64,000 nt of DNA from Brachypodium distachyon. Taxonomy: Eukaryota > Streptophyta > Magnoliopsida > Poales > Poaceae. Position 1 is the first letter of the stretch; each line of letters begins with the position of its first letter. This document shows, in pieces, positions 23,621-34,013 of the stretch. Position numbers and translations under genes: made by a program. The stretch spans positions 24,481,001 to 24,545,000 of the forward strand of contig NC_016131.3 in assembly GCF_000005505.3 (NCBI RefSeq). The letters run 5' to 3'. The notes under the pieces are model-generated. The model worked only from the letters and a program-made list of their open reading frames with translations. It searched no databases and was not told where the DNA came from.

Positions 23621-24672
23621 CGGCCCATCACCGCGTCCTTGCCGCGGCCCTCGAGCAGTTTAGCTCCTGGGTTACAAGGGTCGTCGCATCCCTTGGGACG
23701 AGTCCCCTAGAGAAAACCCAGGTCTCCCTAGTTGCGGGGGCTGTCACTGGAAGGCTATAACTTCCTCGTCACCCGTACCCGCCGTTCGAGGTGTGGCAAA
23801 GCCGGCGCCGAGGACGTTATAGCCGTCTCACGGCTGCTCCCGGAGCGGAGTCCTCCTAAGCCAGGGTTCGTCCCTGAAGGCCAGGGTCCGCCCCTGAGGG
23901 CGAGGATTGCGCGTGAGCGTGGTGGTAGCATCGTCGGCGGCGGTTGCCGCCGGTGGCGATCCTGCCCCCGCGTTTCGGCCGCATCCCTCCGAGATCGTTT
24001 CCCCTGAACAGGTACCCCGGATGGTTTCTTGCCGAGGTAGCGCCCCGTCTGCACTCTACCGCAGAACATCGCGAAACATTGGACCAAACGGAAAAGCTAA
24101 GTATCTGAACAGGAACGCTGAATTCGCTAAGAGTTGAACGAAACTGAGCACTGCCCCGCTAGGTGCGTCCCCGGATCCCGCGCGTAGCCGGAGTGTTAGA
24201 AGGGACGCTTGCGGGGGGAGTGCGCTCCCCGTGTGGCTCCCGGGTCTGCCCCGGGAGGACACGGCTTGGAGTGGTTACCCCGCAAGCGGAGTGACTCCCC
24301 GCTACCGCTTGGCCCCAGGTCGGCACTGCGGGTCCGTCCCGGGTCCCTGGTCTGGTCAAGGGTGAGGCGTGCGCGAGTCCCCACGCAACACAAGGCAAGA
24401 CACGCACAGGCTAAGGGAACCACCCCGCGAAGCGGCCTTGGGAATAAAAGACAAAAATCGAACAAACTAACAAGCTTGATTGACTAGGTGTCGAGTGATT
24501 ACATGGACTAATCAAAAGGTCATTGTCCAAACGGCGCTAAGCGCCATACTTGCAGGAAAAACAAACAAGAAGGAGGTACAGGGGAAGCAACAGGTATAGC
24601 TGGGGGCTGCGGCCACTAGTTGTCGCTGTCTTCGGCCGGGGGGTCGACGGGGGGTTCAGGCTCCGGCTTCAT

Positions 24673-27600
24673 CTACATCTGCTCGACGACCTCGTCGACG
24701 AACTCGCGCACTGCTTCGGTGTGCGTGGGCTCGTCCTCGCTGTCGGACCAAGCATCCAGCAGAGACTCGAAGGGGAATTCCGGGTCTCGTAGATGGATTC
24801 GCGGGAGGATTGTCCCGGCAACCTCCCGGGCGCAGTTGGCGACTTCGTTGGCGCCGTACTTGGCGATCCAGACGTCGAGCGCCCCGAGCTTCCCCAACAA
24901 GTCGGAGAAAAAGGGATCAGCGTCGTGACATCCGTGCCGTCCACCTCTGCCGCCTGCAGCTCGAACTTGGGCCGCAGGTCGCACAGCGACTCGGCGATCT
25001 TCGCCAGCTTCTCCGTGGCGAGCTGCCGCTGCCCGATCAGCGTGCTGTGCTTGCGCGGCCTTCTTGGCCTTGCTGACGCGGCCCTCCAGCTTCGCAAGCT
25101 CCAAGGCTTGGGTCGCGTTGGCCTCGCCGGCCTTGGTGAGCTCTTCCCGGACGGCAGCCTCCTCGTCCTCGAGCCCGGCCGCTTTGCCTTTGACGGAGTT
25201 GAGCTCGGCCTCGTGATGAGTCGCCGCTCTTGCCGCGTCCTCGGCAGCCTTGACCTGCACCTTCAGCAGGACGCGGAGGCCTTCGATTTCGCCACGGTAG
25301 TGGGCGATCAGCTCGCTCTTCTCGTCCAGCCGCGCCTGGGCCGTCGCGAGCACCTCGGCATGCTCCTTCCGGGACGCTTCTAGGGTTACCGCCATTGCGT
25401 CGAGCCTTCCTTGGAGCTCCGTGCGCTGGACCTCCAGTTGCCGACGGAGCTTGGTCTCCGGGACTACCGGCTCCCGAGCAGCCTCCAGGGCTTGTCGGGC
25501 CAGCCGCGCCTCCTCTTCGGCGAGGCGCGCCTCCTCGTGCAGCCGGGAGAGTTCGCGCCGCTCTCTCTCGACAGCCGCCCGCACCTCGCCGAGTTGATTC
25601 TAGGCGGCTATGTGGCGCTCCCTCACCTTGTTATAGGAGGTGACGAAGGCGAACTGCTGGTCCCGGACGGCGTCCAGAAACCGGTGCCCCCGCTCGAAAA
25701 CGCTCGGACCCAGGTAAGAGGATTCCAAGCGACCCCGGCGAGGGTGCCGAGGTCGGTGCCGGACAGAGCCTCCGAGGATGATGAAGCCCCAGCTGCCGAA
25801 GTGGAGCTGGGCATGGGGTCGCCAATTTGCTCCCGGGGGTCTTGCCGTCCTTCCCCGACAACTTCCCCCGCGCCTAGGCTCCGGGGCACCGGGGTTGGAG
25901 AGGGCTCCCTGCTCCCGGCGGGGGTCGTCCCCTATTGGACAACGGGTGAGCCTGAGCTGGCCACATCCGCGGCTTCGGGCGCGTCGCCGGGTGCCACGGC
26001 GGCGGCGGCGGTCCCCACTGCTGCCGTTGTGTCCATCGCGGCGGGGGCGAACACGGGAGCCGTTTCTGACTCCAACTCCGCCCCCGCGGTCCCGACGACC
26101 GAGTCGGGGTCGACGACGGCCGCGCCTGTTCCGGACGCGGGCGCACTCGTGCCTGCACCCGTGGAAAAGCATGAGGGTCGGCGATGGTTGGTGCTATCGA
26201 AGGCGAATAAGGGCGACCGGGGCGGTTACCTTGTGCGGCTGTCGGGCTTGCCGGTGCGGCCTCCACTACCTCGCCCGCGCCAACCGGAGCGTCGAAGGGT
26301 CTTACCGCAGGCGAGCTGCCGCTCGCTGCAGAAAGAGAAGGTATGCTTGTGAATTTGGCTAACAGGAATTGCAGTTGCAGAGAATCGGCGAAGACATACC
26401 TGGTGCCGGCTCTGTCTCCGCTTGGGCTGGGTCGCCAAGGGGCGCGAACGCGCCGACGCTGGCCCCCGAGGCAGCAGGGTCGGTGGCGCCGCCAGCGTCC
26501 GCACGCGTCCTCTTGCTTGGCGAGCCGGGCGGGGAATCACTCCTCGCCCTCTTGCTAGCGCCCGCCGGCGAGGAGGACTTCGGAGGGTTGCGCCGGAGCG
26601 CGAAGCCCCGGAAGACCCCCCGAGCGGGCGGCGCCGTGGGCGCCCGCGGTGTCGTCGTGACCCGGAGAGCTCCAGGTGTCAACGGCGATGCCGCCGCGAC
26701 GCCGAGCGCCAAGCTTGCGGAGGCCCCCGCTACCGGACTGAAGGTCGTCGCCGGGGCGCCGATGGCCCCCGCAGGTGCTGACGTTGCCGGGGTACCGGCG
26801 AGCACCCCGGGGCCGGTTCCCGCCGCGGAGCTGGCGGCCGTCAGCAAGACAGGGGCCGCCGCCGAGGCACTCCCGGCCCTTGTTGCCGCGGATGCCATCG
26901 TGGTACCAACGGGTGCCCCAGGAGCGGCGGCTGCCGCCAGGTTGGCGGCCGCTGCCGGGGCGGACGTCGCTGTTGAGGAAGTGGCTGCGGCCGCTGCGAA
27001 CGCCCTCGACCTTCTCAGGATCAGGGGCGCGCTGTCGCTGCTTTCCTCGTCGTCGTCCTCCACGACGACGACTTCCGGGGACGCAGCCACCTGGCCTGCC
27101 TCATCGTCCAGCAACCGGAGGGAGGGCCAGCTGGGCTCGGACCCGCCCTCGCTCTCCTCGAGCACCTGCTTCCCGCGGGGTGCTTGAGGGGGAGCGTGCG
27201 GGATGCGGGTGGGGGTGTCGTCCATCAGCCCCCACTCGTTGCAGGGCGGGAAGGCACCGACGATGTCGTTGAGCGCCTTGACGCCGGCATGGAGAGCGGA
27301 AACCCCCGGCGGGAACTCTGTCGACTGGACGACCTCGCCGGAGATCCCCTTCACCCACGTCTTGAGGGACTCCAAGTCCATGCCGTCCGCCTAGAGGCGT
27401 GTCCTGTCCCCGAAGCCCGTGTACATCCACGCGGGCCGGGAACGCAGCTGCAGCGGGGCTATGCGCCGATGGACGAAGGTGCGCGCCACGTCGACATCTG
27501 TGAGCCCCGCTAACCGCCACGCCTTGATCTTCTCCACGATGGGGAGGAGGTCGACGTCGCGGTGGTACCTGTCCCGCCAGCCGATCTGGGGCAACGGCAG

Positions 27601-28232
27601 CCCCGTCGGCGGTTGGATGAACTCCTGGGGGTCCTCCACTCGGACCCAGCACCAGTCGCCCCGCCACTCCTTTCGATCTTCTTCCCCGACCGAACGATGA
27701 ACTCCGACTTCATCTGGTCGCGGGCGCGGAAAACCACCCCCGACGACATCGCCTTCGCGTTGTCGATGCGCGGGTAAAAGTAATGGCGGAAGAGCCCCAC
27801 CGATGGCATCACCCCCACGAACGCCTCGCAGAGGAACTGGAAGGTGGCGAGGAGGAAGAGCGAGGTTGGGTGGAGCTGTGCCACCCGCAACTGATAGGAC
27901 TCCATCAGCGCGTGGAGGAACAGAGAGAAGGGCGGCACCATGCCGCAGAGGAGGAAGCACGCGAACACCCAGAAGTCGTTATCCTGGTGTCCGACGCCCG
28001 CCGGGAAGATCCGCGTCTCCCCGTGCTCGTTGAAGTTGGAGGCGACGGCGTGCCGGAGCTTCCCCAGCACCTCGCCGTTGTAGCCGGGGCGGAAGAAGGC
28101 TACTTTTGCGCGCATCTCCCGCCTCTTTTGGTCCTTGGCGGCGGCCGCTTTGAGTGCCGCCTCGGTCTTGCTGGTTGCAGGCTTCTTCGAAGACTGGACC
28201 TCCTTCCCCTTCCTGGTGGTGGGGGGCGCCAT
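24673..28232 (-). pseudogene. Antisense additional frame of element B (Transposase_28-like plus coiled coil)
   Basis: Reads opposite to gag-pol. It begins MAPPTTRKGKEVQ at 28232. Residues with AFFRPGYNG, ETRIFPAG, DNDFWVFACFLLCG and ESYQLRVAQLHPTSL match what I know of the plant Transposase_28 family (PF04195, 'putative gypsy type transposon'). The frame shifts near 27690, continues (DWCWVRVEDPQEF), has a stop near 27393, and goes on as a long Ala/Pro/Thr-rich linker with an acidic VVVEDDDEESS patch (26359-27381). A strong coiled coil follows (25584-24990), then a C-terminal domain ending at 24673 (WIAKYGANEVANCAREVAGT, DAWSDSEDEPTH). Two frame switches occur near 25040-24920. Antisense extra ORFs are known in Tat elements such as maize Grande; function unknown. 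Dead in this copy unless spliced. Confidence 0.75.
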
Positions 28233-28592
28233 GGGGGGCGAGGTCGGAGGCTGGCAAGAGCGCAGGGATGCGAGATGCGGAAGAGGATGGAGGCGAAAGG
28301 GCGAAGTGTTGCTCCCCGTTGCCAACAGTAGAAGCTTTATGACGCGCGGTCGTTTGGTAACGGCCGATTTCGTACCCTACGGGTGCGCGGGGATAACTCC
28401 TAATCACTGGGAGTAATGCGCGGAGTGGCCTTCACTATCCTATTTAGGGGGGGGGGAGTTAGGGCGAAAATCTCGCGCCTACCACTCCGCTTTTGGCGGC
28501 GCCATACACGGGGCAGCGAAGGGACGCGGGCCCGCAGCTGATCGGGGGCCCACGCGTCGGTTAAGGACCCTTCCGGGAACAGGTGATGCCGG

Positions 28593-28610
28593 CCCACGCC
28601 CGGGGGCTAC
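28593..28610 (+). promoter_or_regulatory. Polypurine-tract region of element B
   Basis: The sequence CACGCCCGGGGGCTAC immediately precedes the 3' LTR at 28611, the place of the plus-strand primer. It is a poor purine tract, so the call rests mainly on position. Confidence 0.45.
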
Positions 28611-29539
28611 TGTCGCACCAGTGGCACCCGGGGTACCACCGCTGCGCGACGCGTGCCCCCCCCCCCCCTGGTTTTCCCGGGAACGTCTCATCCCGGGGAG
28701 CGCCAACGAGCTTCCCGGCAAGCTACCAGCCCGCAAGGGGCTAGCGGGGCTTCTGGGAATATTCCCACTTAGGCACCTCCCGGAAAGCAGCTTCCCGGAA
28801 GGAAGTTCCCGGGCGCGCTGGGCCCGGGTGCTTCCCGGGCCGACTTGCGGGGACTGGGGGTTCCCGGACGCGTGCCCCCGCCTCGGGTCGTGGGGCCCGC
28901 TGGACAGTGCCACACGGGCGCGTGACGGGCGCGGAACGCACGGTCCCACCAAGGCAAGGAGTAAGGCGCGCGGCTCAGTAAACGAGCCGACCGACGGGTA
29001 GTTACCCGTCCGATCCAAGGAAGAGTGGTTGTCCAATCCTACCCTAGGGTCGTAGGCCCCTAGCGGCGGAGGTGGCACCCATGCATGCCACCAGCTCACC
29101 AGGGAGAGCTGCGTGCCTCCCCGTTGGACACTTGTAGCCCATGCACCGTGGCACATGTGGCACCCCCTTGTGTATAAAAGGAGGACCCATGCCAACGGTC
29201 AAGGGGGTTAGAGGGTTGACGGGTCAGACAGTGGGAGAGGAGAGTCAGTTGGTCAGTTAGTTGGTTTGGGTGAAGCTCGCTCGATAGATGCTTACTGGCT
29301 CCAGTAGGCAGCCGGCGAAGAGTAGTGAGGAGTGCCTAGCCACTGAGAGAAAGCCCGGGAGCTTGTCCAGCAACCTGTAAACATTTGATCCGTAATCAAT
29401 ATCAGCTCAGACAGGCAGGACGTAAGGTTTTACACCTCCGGGTGGCCCGAACCTGGGTAAAAAACGTGCGTGCGTCTGTTCTTGGACCAGCGCGTACCCC
29501 TAGCACTTTGCCTCGCCGGCCCCGTAGGGCCTCATCGGC
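28611..29539 (+). repeat. 3' LTR of element B, truncated at its 3' end
   Basis: Begins TGTCGCACCAGTGG and matches the 5' LTR, but contains about 405 bp absent there. It stops at CCTCATCGGC, missing the last ~106 bp including the LTR end. LTR A follows at once, so a deletion took the LTR end, the target duplication and part of the flanking LTR A. Confidence 0.9.
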
Positions 29540-29973
29540 ATATACTTGGTAGGATCTGTTATAACTTCCAGGTGAACTTGCCAATACATTCAAATGTATT
29601 GACCACGTAGTGGCTGCAATTAATAATGCAGGTGAAACTGACGAAGCGTGAGGTTCGTCGGTGTTATTTGGGTCATGTGCTCAACATGCTCTCTCCTCTG
29701 GGAGTAGATGAGGCCCTTTTGCTCTACCTTTCCGCTGCAGTTTTTTGATACAATGTTATCATGGTTTTCAAAACAATATTTGTTTATGCTGGCCTAAGAG
29801 GTCATGCAAGTTTGTAAGTACAATTTAAGTTCTGGATGATACGATGTAATAAAGTACTTTTGACCTTTGTATCTTGGTATTACATCTTGAACTGTGTGTG
29901 CTAGTGAGTCGATCTAGGCACTAGCACAAATAAGCACAGAGATCGAACCCTGGTAAGGGGGTTGGTCACTTCA
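29540..29973 (+). repeat. LTR A, copy 5, 3'-terminal part
   Basis: Matches 4765-5196 of copy 1, ending GGTCACTTCA. It is the continuation of the piece at 18047-19314. The sequence after 29973 is Tat integrase, so this LTR A copy sits within the decayed Tat element. Confidence 0.88.
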
Positions 29974-31134
29974 GCCCGGCAAGCCAAAATGTACGCCGTG
30001 GTGGATGGGGACCTCTACCGCAGGCGTGCAAATGGAGTCAAGCTCATCTACGTGCCTCAAGACGAAGGGCGAGCACTGTTGGAGGAGATACATCGAGGCA
30101 CATGTTCCCACCATGTGGCCTCCCGGGCGATGGCCGGCAAGGCGTTTCGCCACGGTTTCTACTGGGCCACGGCCCTAGCCGACGCGGAGCAGCTGGTGAA
30201 CGCGTGTGAGGCGTGCCAGTTCCACGTGAAGAAGAGCAACCAGCCGGTGTAGGCCCTGCAGGTCATCCCGTCCTCATGGCCATTCGTGGTCTGGGGGCTG
30301 GACATCGTCAGCAAGCTGCCGAGAGCAGTTGGCGGCTACGAGTACTTGCTCGTGGCCATCAACAAGTTCTCCAAGTGGGTGGAAGTGGAACCAGTGCGGA
30401 AGGTGACCGCCCAGGCGGCCATCAAGTTCTTCAAGAACATTGTGTGCCGGTTGGTGTGCCTAACGGCATCATCACCGACAACGGCACACAATTCACAAGT
30501 GCGGTGTTCTAGGCCTACTGCGAGGGCATGGGCACCAAGATACACTTTGCGTCCATTGCTCACCCAAGGTGTAACGGGCAGGCGGTCCGAGCCAACGCGG
30601 AAGTGCTGCGCGGGCTAAAGACGAGAACCTTTGACAAGCTCAAAGGCCACGGGAAGCACTGGGTCGAAGAACTCCAGCCCGTGCTATGGTCAATCAGGAC
30701 CACACCTAGTCGGGCAACGGGTGAAACCCCTTTCGCCCTTGTCTACGGGGCAGAAGCGGTGCTGCCTCGAGCTCAAGCACGGATCTCCCCGAGTACGCGC
30801 GTACGGCAACTCCAGCCAACACGAGCAAAGGGTTGACGATCTGAACTTCATCGAAGAGCTTCGATGCCGGGCTGCTGTGCGAGCCGCGTGCTACCAGCAG
30901 GGACTCCGTCGTTACCACGACAGGCGAGTCCGTCCCCGGGGGCTCGAGAATGGAGACCTTGTCCTTCGCCGGATACAAGGAACGAAGGCCGAGAACAAGT
31001 TGACTCCGAAATGGGAGGGCCCCTTCCGGGTAGTGCAGGTGACCAGGCCGGGGGCTGTCCGGCTGGAAACGGAAGAAGGCTTGCCGGTGCAAAATAGCTG
31101 GAATATTGAGCACTTGCACAAGTTCTACCCGTGA
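29974..31134 (+). pseudogene. Integrase of the decayed Tat element
   Basis: Collinear with the intact integrase at 21020-22168. Stops occur at about 30250 and 30510, with frameshifts near 30450 and 30765. The catalytic glutamate of NGQAER is a valine here (GTC at 30585-30587). The C-terminal part, from LELKHGSPRV to NIEHLHKFYP, is open. It probably belongs with the gag at 16476-17400: the two parts are separated by the recombinant LTR and nested element B, with the protease-RT-RNase H region lost. Confidence 0.85.
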
Positions 31135-33527
31135 AGCGGCAGAGCCCGACCCTCAGGTGATGCCGCCGATGCATACCTCTCGAACTAGTGTAGCCGGGCA
31201 ACCCTCGTGTGTAAACCACTAGTTACGGTGACTAAAGATAAGTGTTGTTTCCTCAATTTTAAGTTTGCCTCATTTATTTGCATGTTCCTCCTCCTTCTGT
31301 TTCTTGCTCTAGGTGCACAGAAGTTTCTTTCCATACTTGGTTGTGAGCAGGGGGCTGCCGGAGCCTCGAAAACGTAAACCCGTTGCCGGATCGCTCCGGC
31401 ACACGGCATGCAGTTGCCGGGCTTCCCGCAACGTGCATCACGGCATGCAGTTGCCGGATTTCCCGCAACGTGCATCACGCAGTCGCTGCGTCTGGGAAAT
31501 AAAAGTGCTCACATCCAAGTTTGGCATCGACCCTTTTGTCCTCGGGGGCTGGAAGGCAGGAGAGGGGAGTTATCCATACTGCTCTGTGTTTTTGTGAATT
31601 TCGAAAAAAAAATTGCAGCATCTCGGGCTTGGTAAGAATCTAATGTGCAGGGTAAAGGCGGAATCTTGCGCACTGTAATGCTCGTGGACCGTCCACACGC
31701 CGTGGCGCATAGCGGCGCCCTGTGGTGTGGAGCGACCGCATCACGAGGGACTCGCCACACTCCGAGGCCCCTGACTCAGGAGGAAGCCGCCACGTGTGCC
31801 ACAGCAACTTGGCATGCGGAGTGGCGAAGACTGTTCCACACTTCAAGGGGTGGAGTGCCACAGGTGCTGCGCTAGCCTGGCGCGCGTAGTGGCAAGCCCA
31901 TCCCCCGCGCCTATAAAAGGGGCGTCCCGGCCATGGAACGGCTCAGAGCGAAGCCAAGGAAGAGGCTACGAAGGCGGGCGGTGCCGCAGAGGCGCGATGG
32001 TGGTGCATGCCATCACCACTCAGCGCCGACGGGTGCACTGCCGTCGCACCCTTGCCGCATCCCTCCACCGAGCCCACTCCGAGGGTGCCGCAGAGACACG
32101 GTGGTGGTGCATCCCACCAGCGCTCGGCACCTGCGGGTGCACTGCCGACGTGTTCTTGCCACACCTCCTCTAGTGAGCGGCTCCGGGGCGAGGGTTGCCG
32201 CGGAGACACTGTGGTGGTGCATTCAATTAGCGCTCAGCACTTACGGGTGCACTGCCGCAGTGCCCCTGCCGCATCCCTCCAGAGGGTATCTCCGCAAGGA
32301 GCGAGGGTTGTCGCGGAGACACTATGGTCGTGCATGCCATCCGCACCCAGTGCCGACGGGCGCACTGCCGTAGTGTCCCTGCCGTAGTGTCCCTGCCGCA
32401 CCCCTCCAGAGGACGCTATGATGGCGCCGGTGCCGGCGTTCGCCGTTCGCTCCGGCCCCCCACAGCGTCCCTGCTACGTCCCTCAGGTAGACTTTCCCCA
32501 AGCAGCGAGGGCTGCTGCAGGGACGCCGTGATGTCTTCGCCACCCGTCTGTTGGTGGTGGCGATGATGTCACGGCGTCCCTACTGCACCCCTCGGAACAG
32601 GTTCCTTCGAAAGCAAGGGATCTTCCAAAGGCGAGGGTTGTTGCGGAGACGTGGCGGTAGCATCGTCATCGGCGCTTGTCGTCGGCGGCGATCCTGCCAC
32701 ATCCCTCAAAGAGGCTCTCTCAAGGGCGACGTACCAGGCGCACCTCTCCGGCAAGCGTACCGAGCACGAGACCAAACGAAAGCTAAGTGCTTGAACCTGA
32801 ACGATAGACTCTCTAAGAACTAAACGTAACTGAACGTTGTCTCGCTAAGTGTGGCCCCGAAACCTGCGTGTGGCCGGGGTGTTAGAAGGACGCTTGCGGG
32901 GGGAGTGCGCTCCCCGTGCGGCTTCCGGGTCCGTCCCGGGAGGGCATGGCTTGGAGTAGTTACCCCACAAGCGGAGTGGCTCGCCGCTGCTGCTTGACCC
33001 CAGGTCGGCACTGTGGGTCCGTCCCGGGTCCCTGGTCCGGTCAAGGGTGAGGCATGCGAGTCCCCGGCAACACAAAGCACAACACACAAGAGCGAAGGGA
33101 TCCACCCCGCGAGGCAGCCCCGGGAACAAGGAACAAGGATTAAGCAGAACTAAAGAGCTGGATTAACAAAGTAGCAAACGATTACATAAACTAATGAAAC
33201 GGTAATTGTTCAAACGGCGCCAAGTGCCATACTTGCAGGAACGAAAACAAAAGAAGGTAAACAAGGAAACAGCAAGGGCCGACAGGGGGCTGCGGCAACT
33301 AGTGGCCGGCGTCCTCCGCCGGGGCTCCGGGGACGGCTCAGAGTCCGGCTTCTGCTGCATCGTGTGCGGTGGAGCCCGATCAGCGTGGCGTGGTGGAGCC
33401 GGGCATCGTGTGCGGCCTTCTTGGCCTTGCGGAGGTGGCTCGCCAGCGACGCGAGCTCCGCTGCCTGGGTTGCGTTGTCCTCGTCGGCCTTGGCGAGCTC
33501 CTCCCGGACAGTGGCTACCTCGGTCTC
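31135..33527 (+). other. Untranslated region of the decayed Tat element, with minisatellite
   Basis: Collinear with 22169-25150. The 37-bp repeats (31405-31480) and the ~110-bp minisatellite (31981-32400, related piece at about 32633) are present. A remnant of the antisense coiled-coil frame lies at 33300-33527. The element ends abruptly at 33527, where a TIR element begins. No host gene. Confidence 0.75.
31981..32400 (+). repeat. Minisatellite, four units of 104-113 bp
   Basis: Units start at 31981, 32085, 32194 and 32307 with GTGCCGCAGAGRC or GTTGCCGCGGAGAC-like sequence and each holds a GGTGGTGCAT...GGTGCACTGCCG pattern. A related segment lies near 32633. Confidence 0.85.
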
Positions 33528-34013
33528 GATGGCAATGGATATCCAGCCCATGGATCGCGGATATGAAGCAGGTTTTCGATCCATGGATATCCACGAATGG
33601 ATACCCGCCAACTCGTGGAGCGGGCACGGATATCACATTTGATCCATGGATATCCGGTATTTATTAAAATAAATAAATTATTGACATGTGGGTTCATTAG
33701 TTAGCTATATTGAATCATATAAATAGTCTTCTTCCCACTCAACCCTACCCTAACAACCCGACCCCGATATGTCCTCGACTCCTGATTCCCCCATCGATCC
33801 CCTCCCAATTCCTGATATGTTGTTGTTGCTCCTGTTTATGATGCATATTGCATGGATATGGATAATCCATGGATACCCGGATACCCGGTGGATGTGGATG
33901 TGGATATGGTTTTGCATCCACGGATACTTTCGTGGATGGATAGTTGATTTGGCGATGGATATGGATATGGATATGGATTTGGTCGACCCGTCCAGACCCG
34001 CCCCATTGCCATC
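33528..34013. mobile_element. Short non-autonomous TIR element rich in ATGGATAT repeats
   Basis: 486 bp with perfect 11-bp terminal inverted repeats GATGGCAATGG / CCATTGCCATC. The subterminal parts are full of CCATGGATATCC and GGATATGGATATGG motifs in both orientations, a pattern typical of transposase-binding repeats in plant hAT-type elements. No 8-bp target duplication is visible (TCGGTCTC versus CTGAGGCA), so superfamily is uncertain. A short pyrimidine-rich centre has no supported gene. Confidence 0.6.

Larger units (their letters stand above)
22169..24672 (+). other. Untranslated internal region of element B with tandem repeats
   Basis: No coding sequence supported. It is collinear with 31135-33527 of the decayed sister element. 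It has a 39-bp tandem array (22441-22596), a minisatellite of about 105-115 bp units (about 23100-23600), and a TATA-like TCTATAAAAGGCGCGC at about 23059. Open frames in the GC-rich part are in repeat sequence. Confidence 0.75.
19315..29539 (+). mobile_element. Element B: Tat-lineage Ty3/gypsy retrotransposon, internally deleted
   Basis: Order: 5' LTR 19315-19940, PBS region, chimeric gag/RNase H frame 20051-21019, integrase 21020-22168, long untranslated part with two kinds of tandem repeat, antisense multi-domain frame 28232-24673, polypurine region, truncated 3' LTR 28611-29539. Protease and reverse transcriptase are missing, so it cannot move alone. Placement in the Tat lineage rests on the second (archaeal-like) RNase H, integrase type and the large space between integrase and 3' LTR. 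It is inserted in LTR A, and its last ~106 bp were lost with part of the target. Confidence 0.88.

Noticed and set aside
26369..27187. Plus-strand 272-residue Ala/Pro-rich frame
   Set aside because: It mirrors the low-complexity linker of the antisense frame; the minus strand continues into recognisable domains on both sides.
17566..29973. A 5-bp target duplication around the composite LTR
   Set aside because: Flanks ACGAG and GCCCG differ; no duplication can be claimed.
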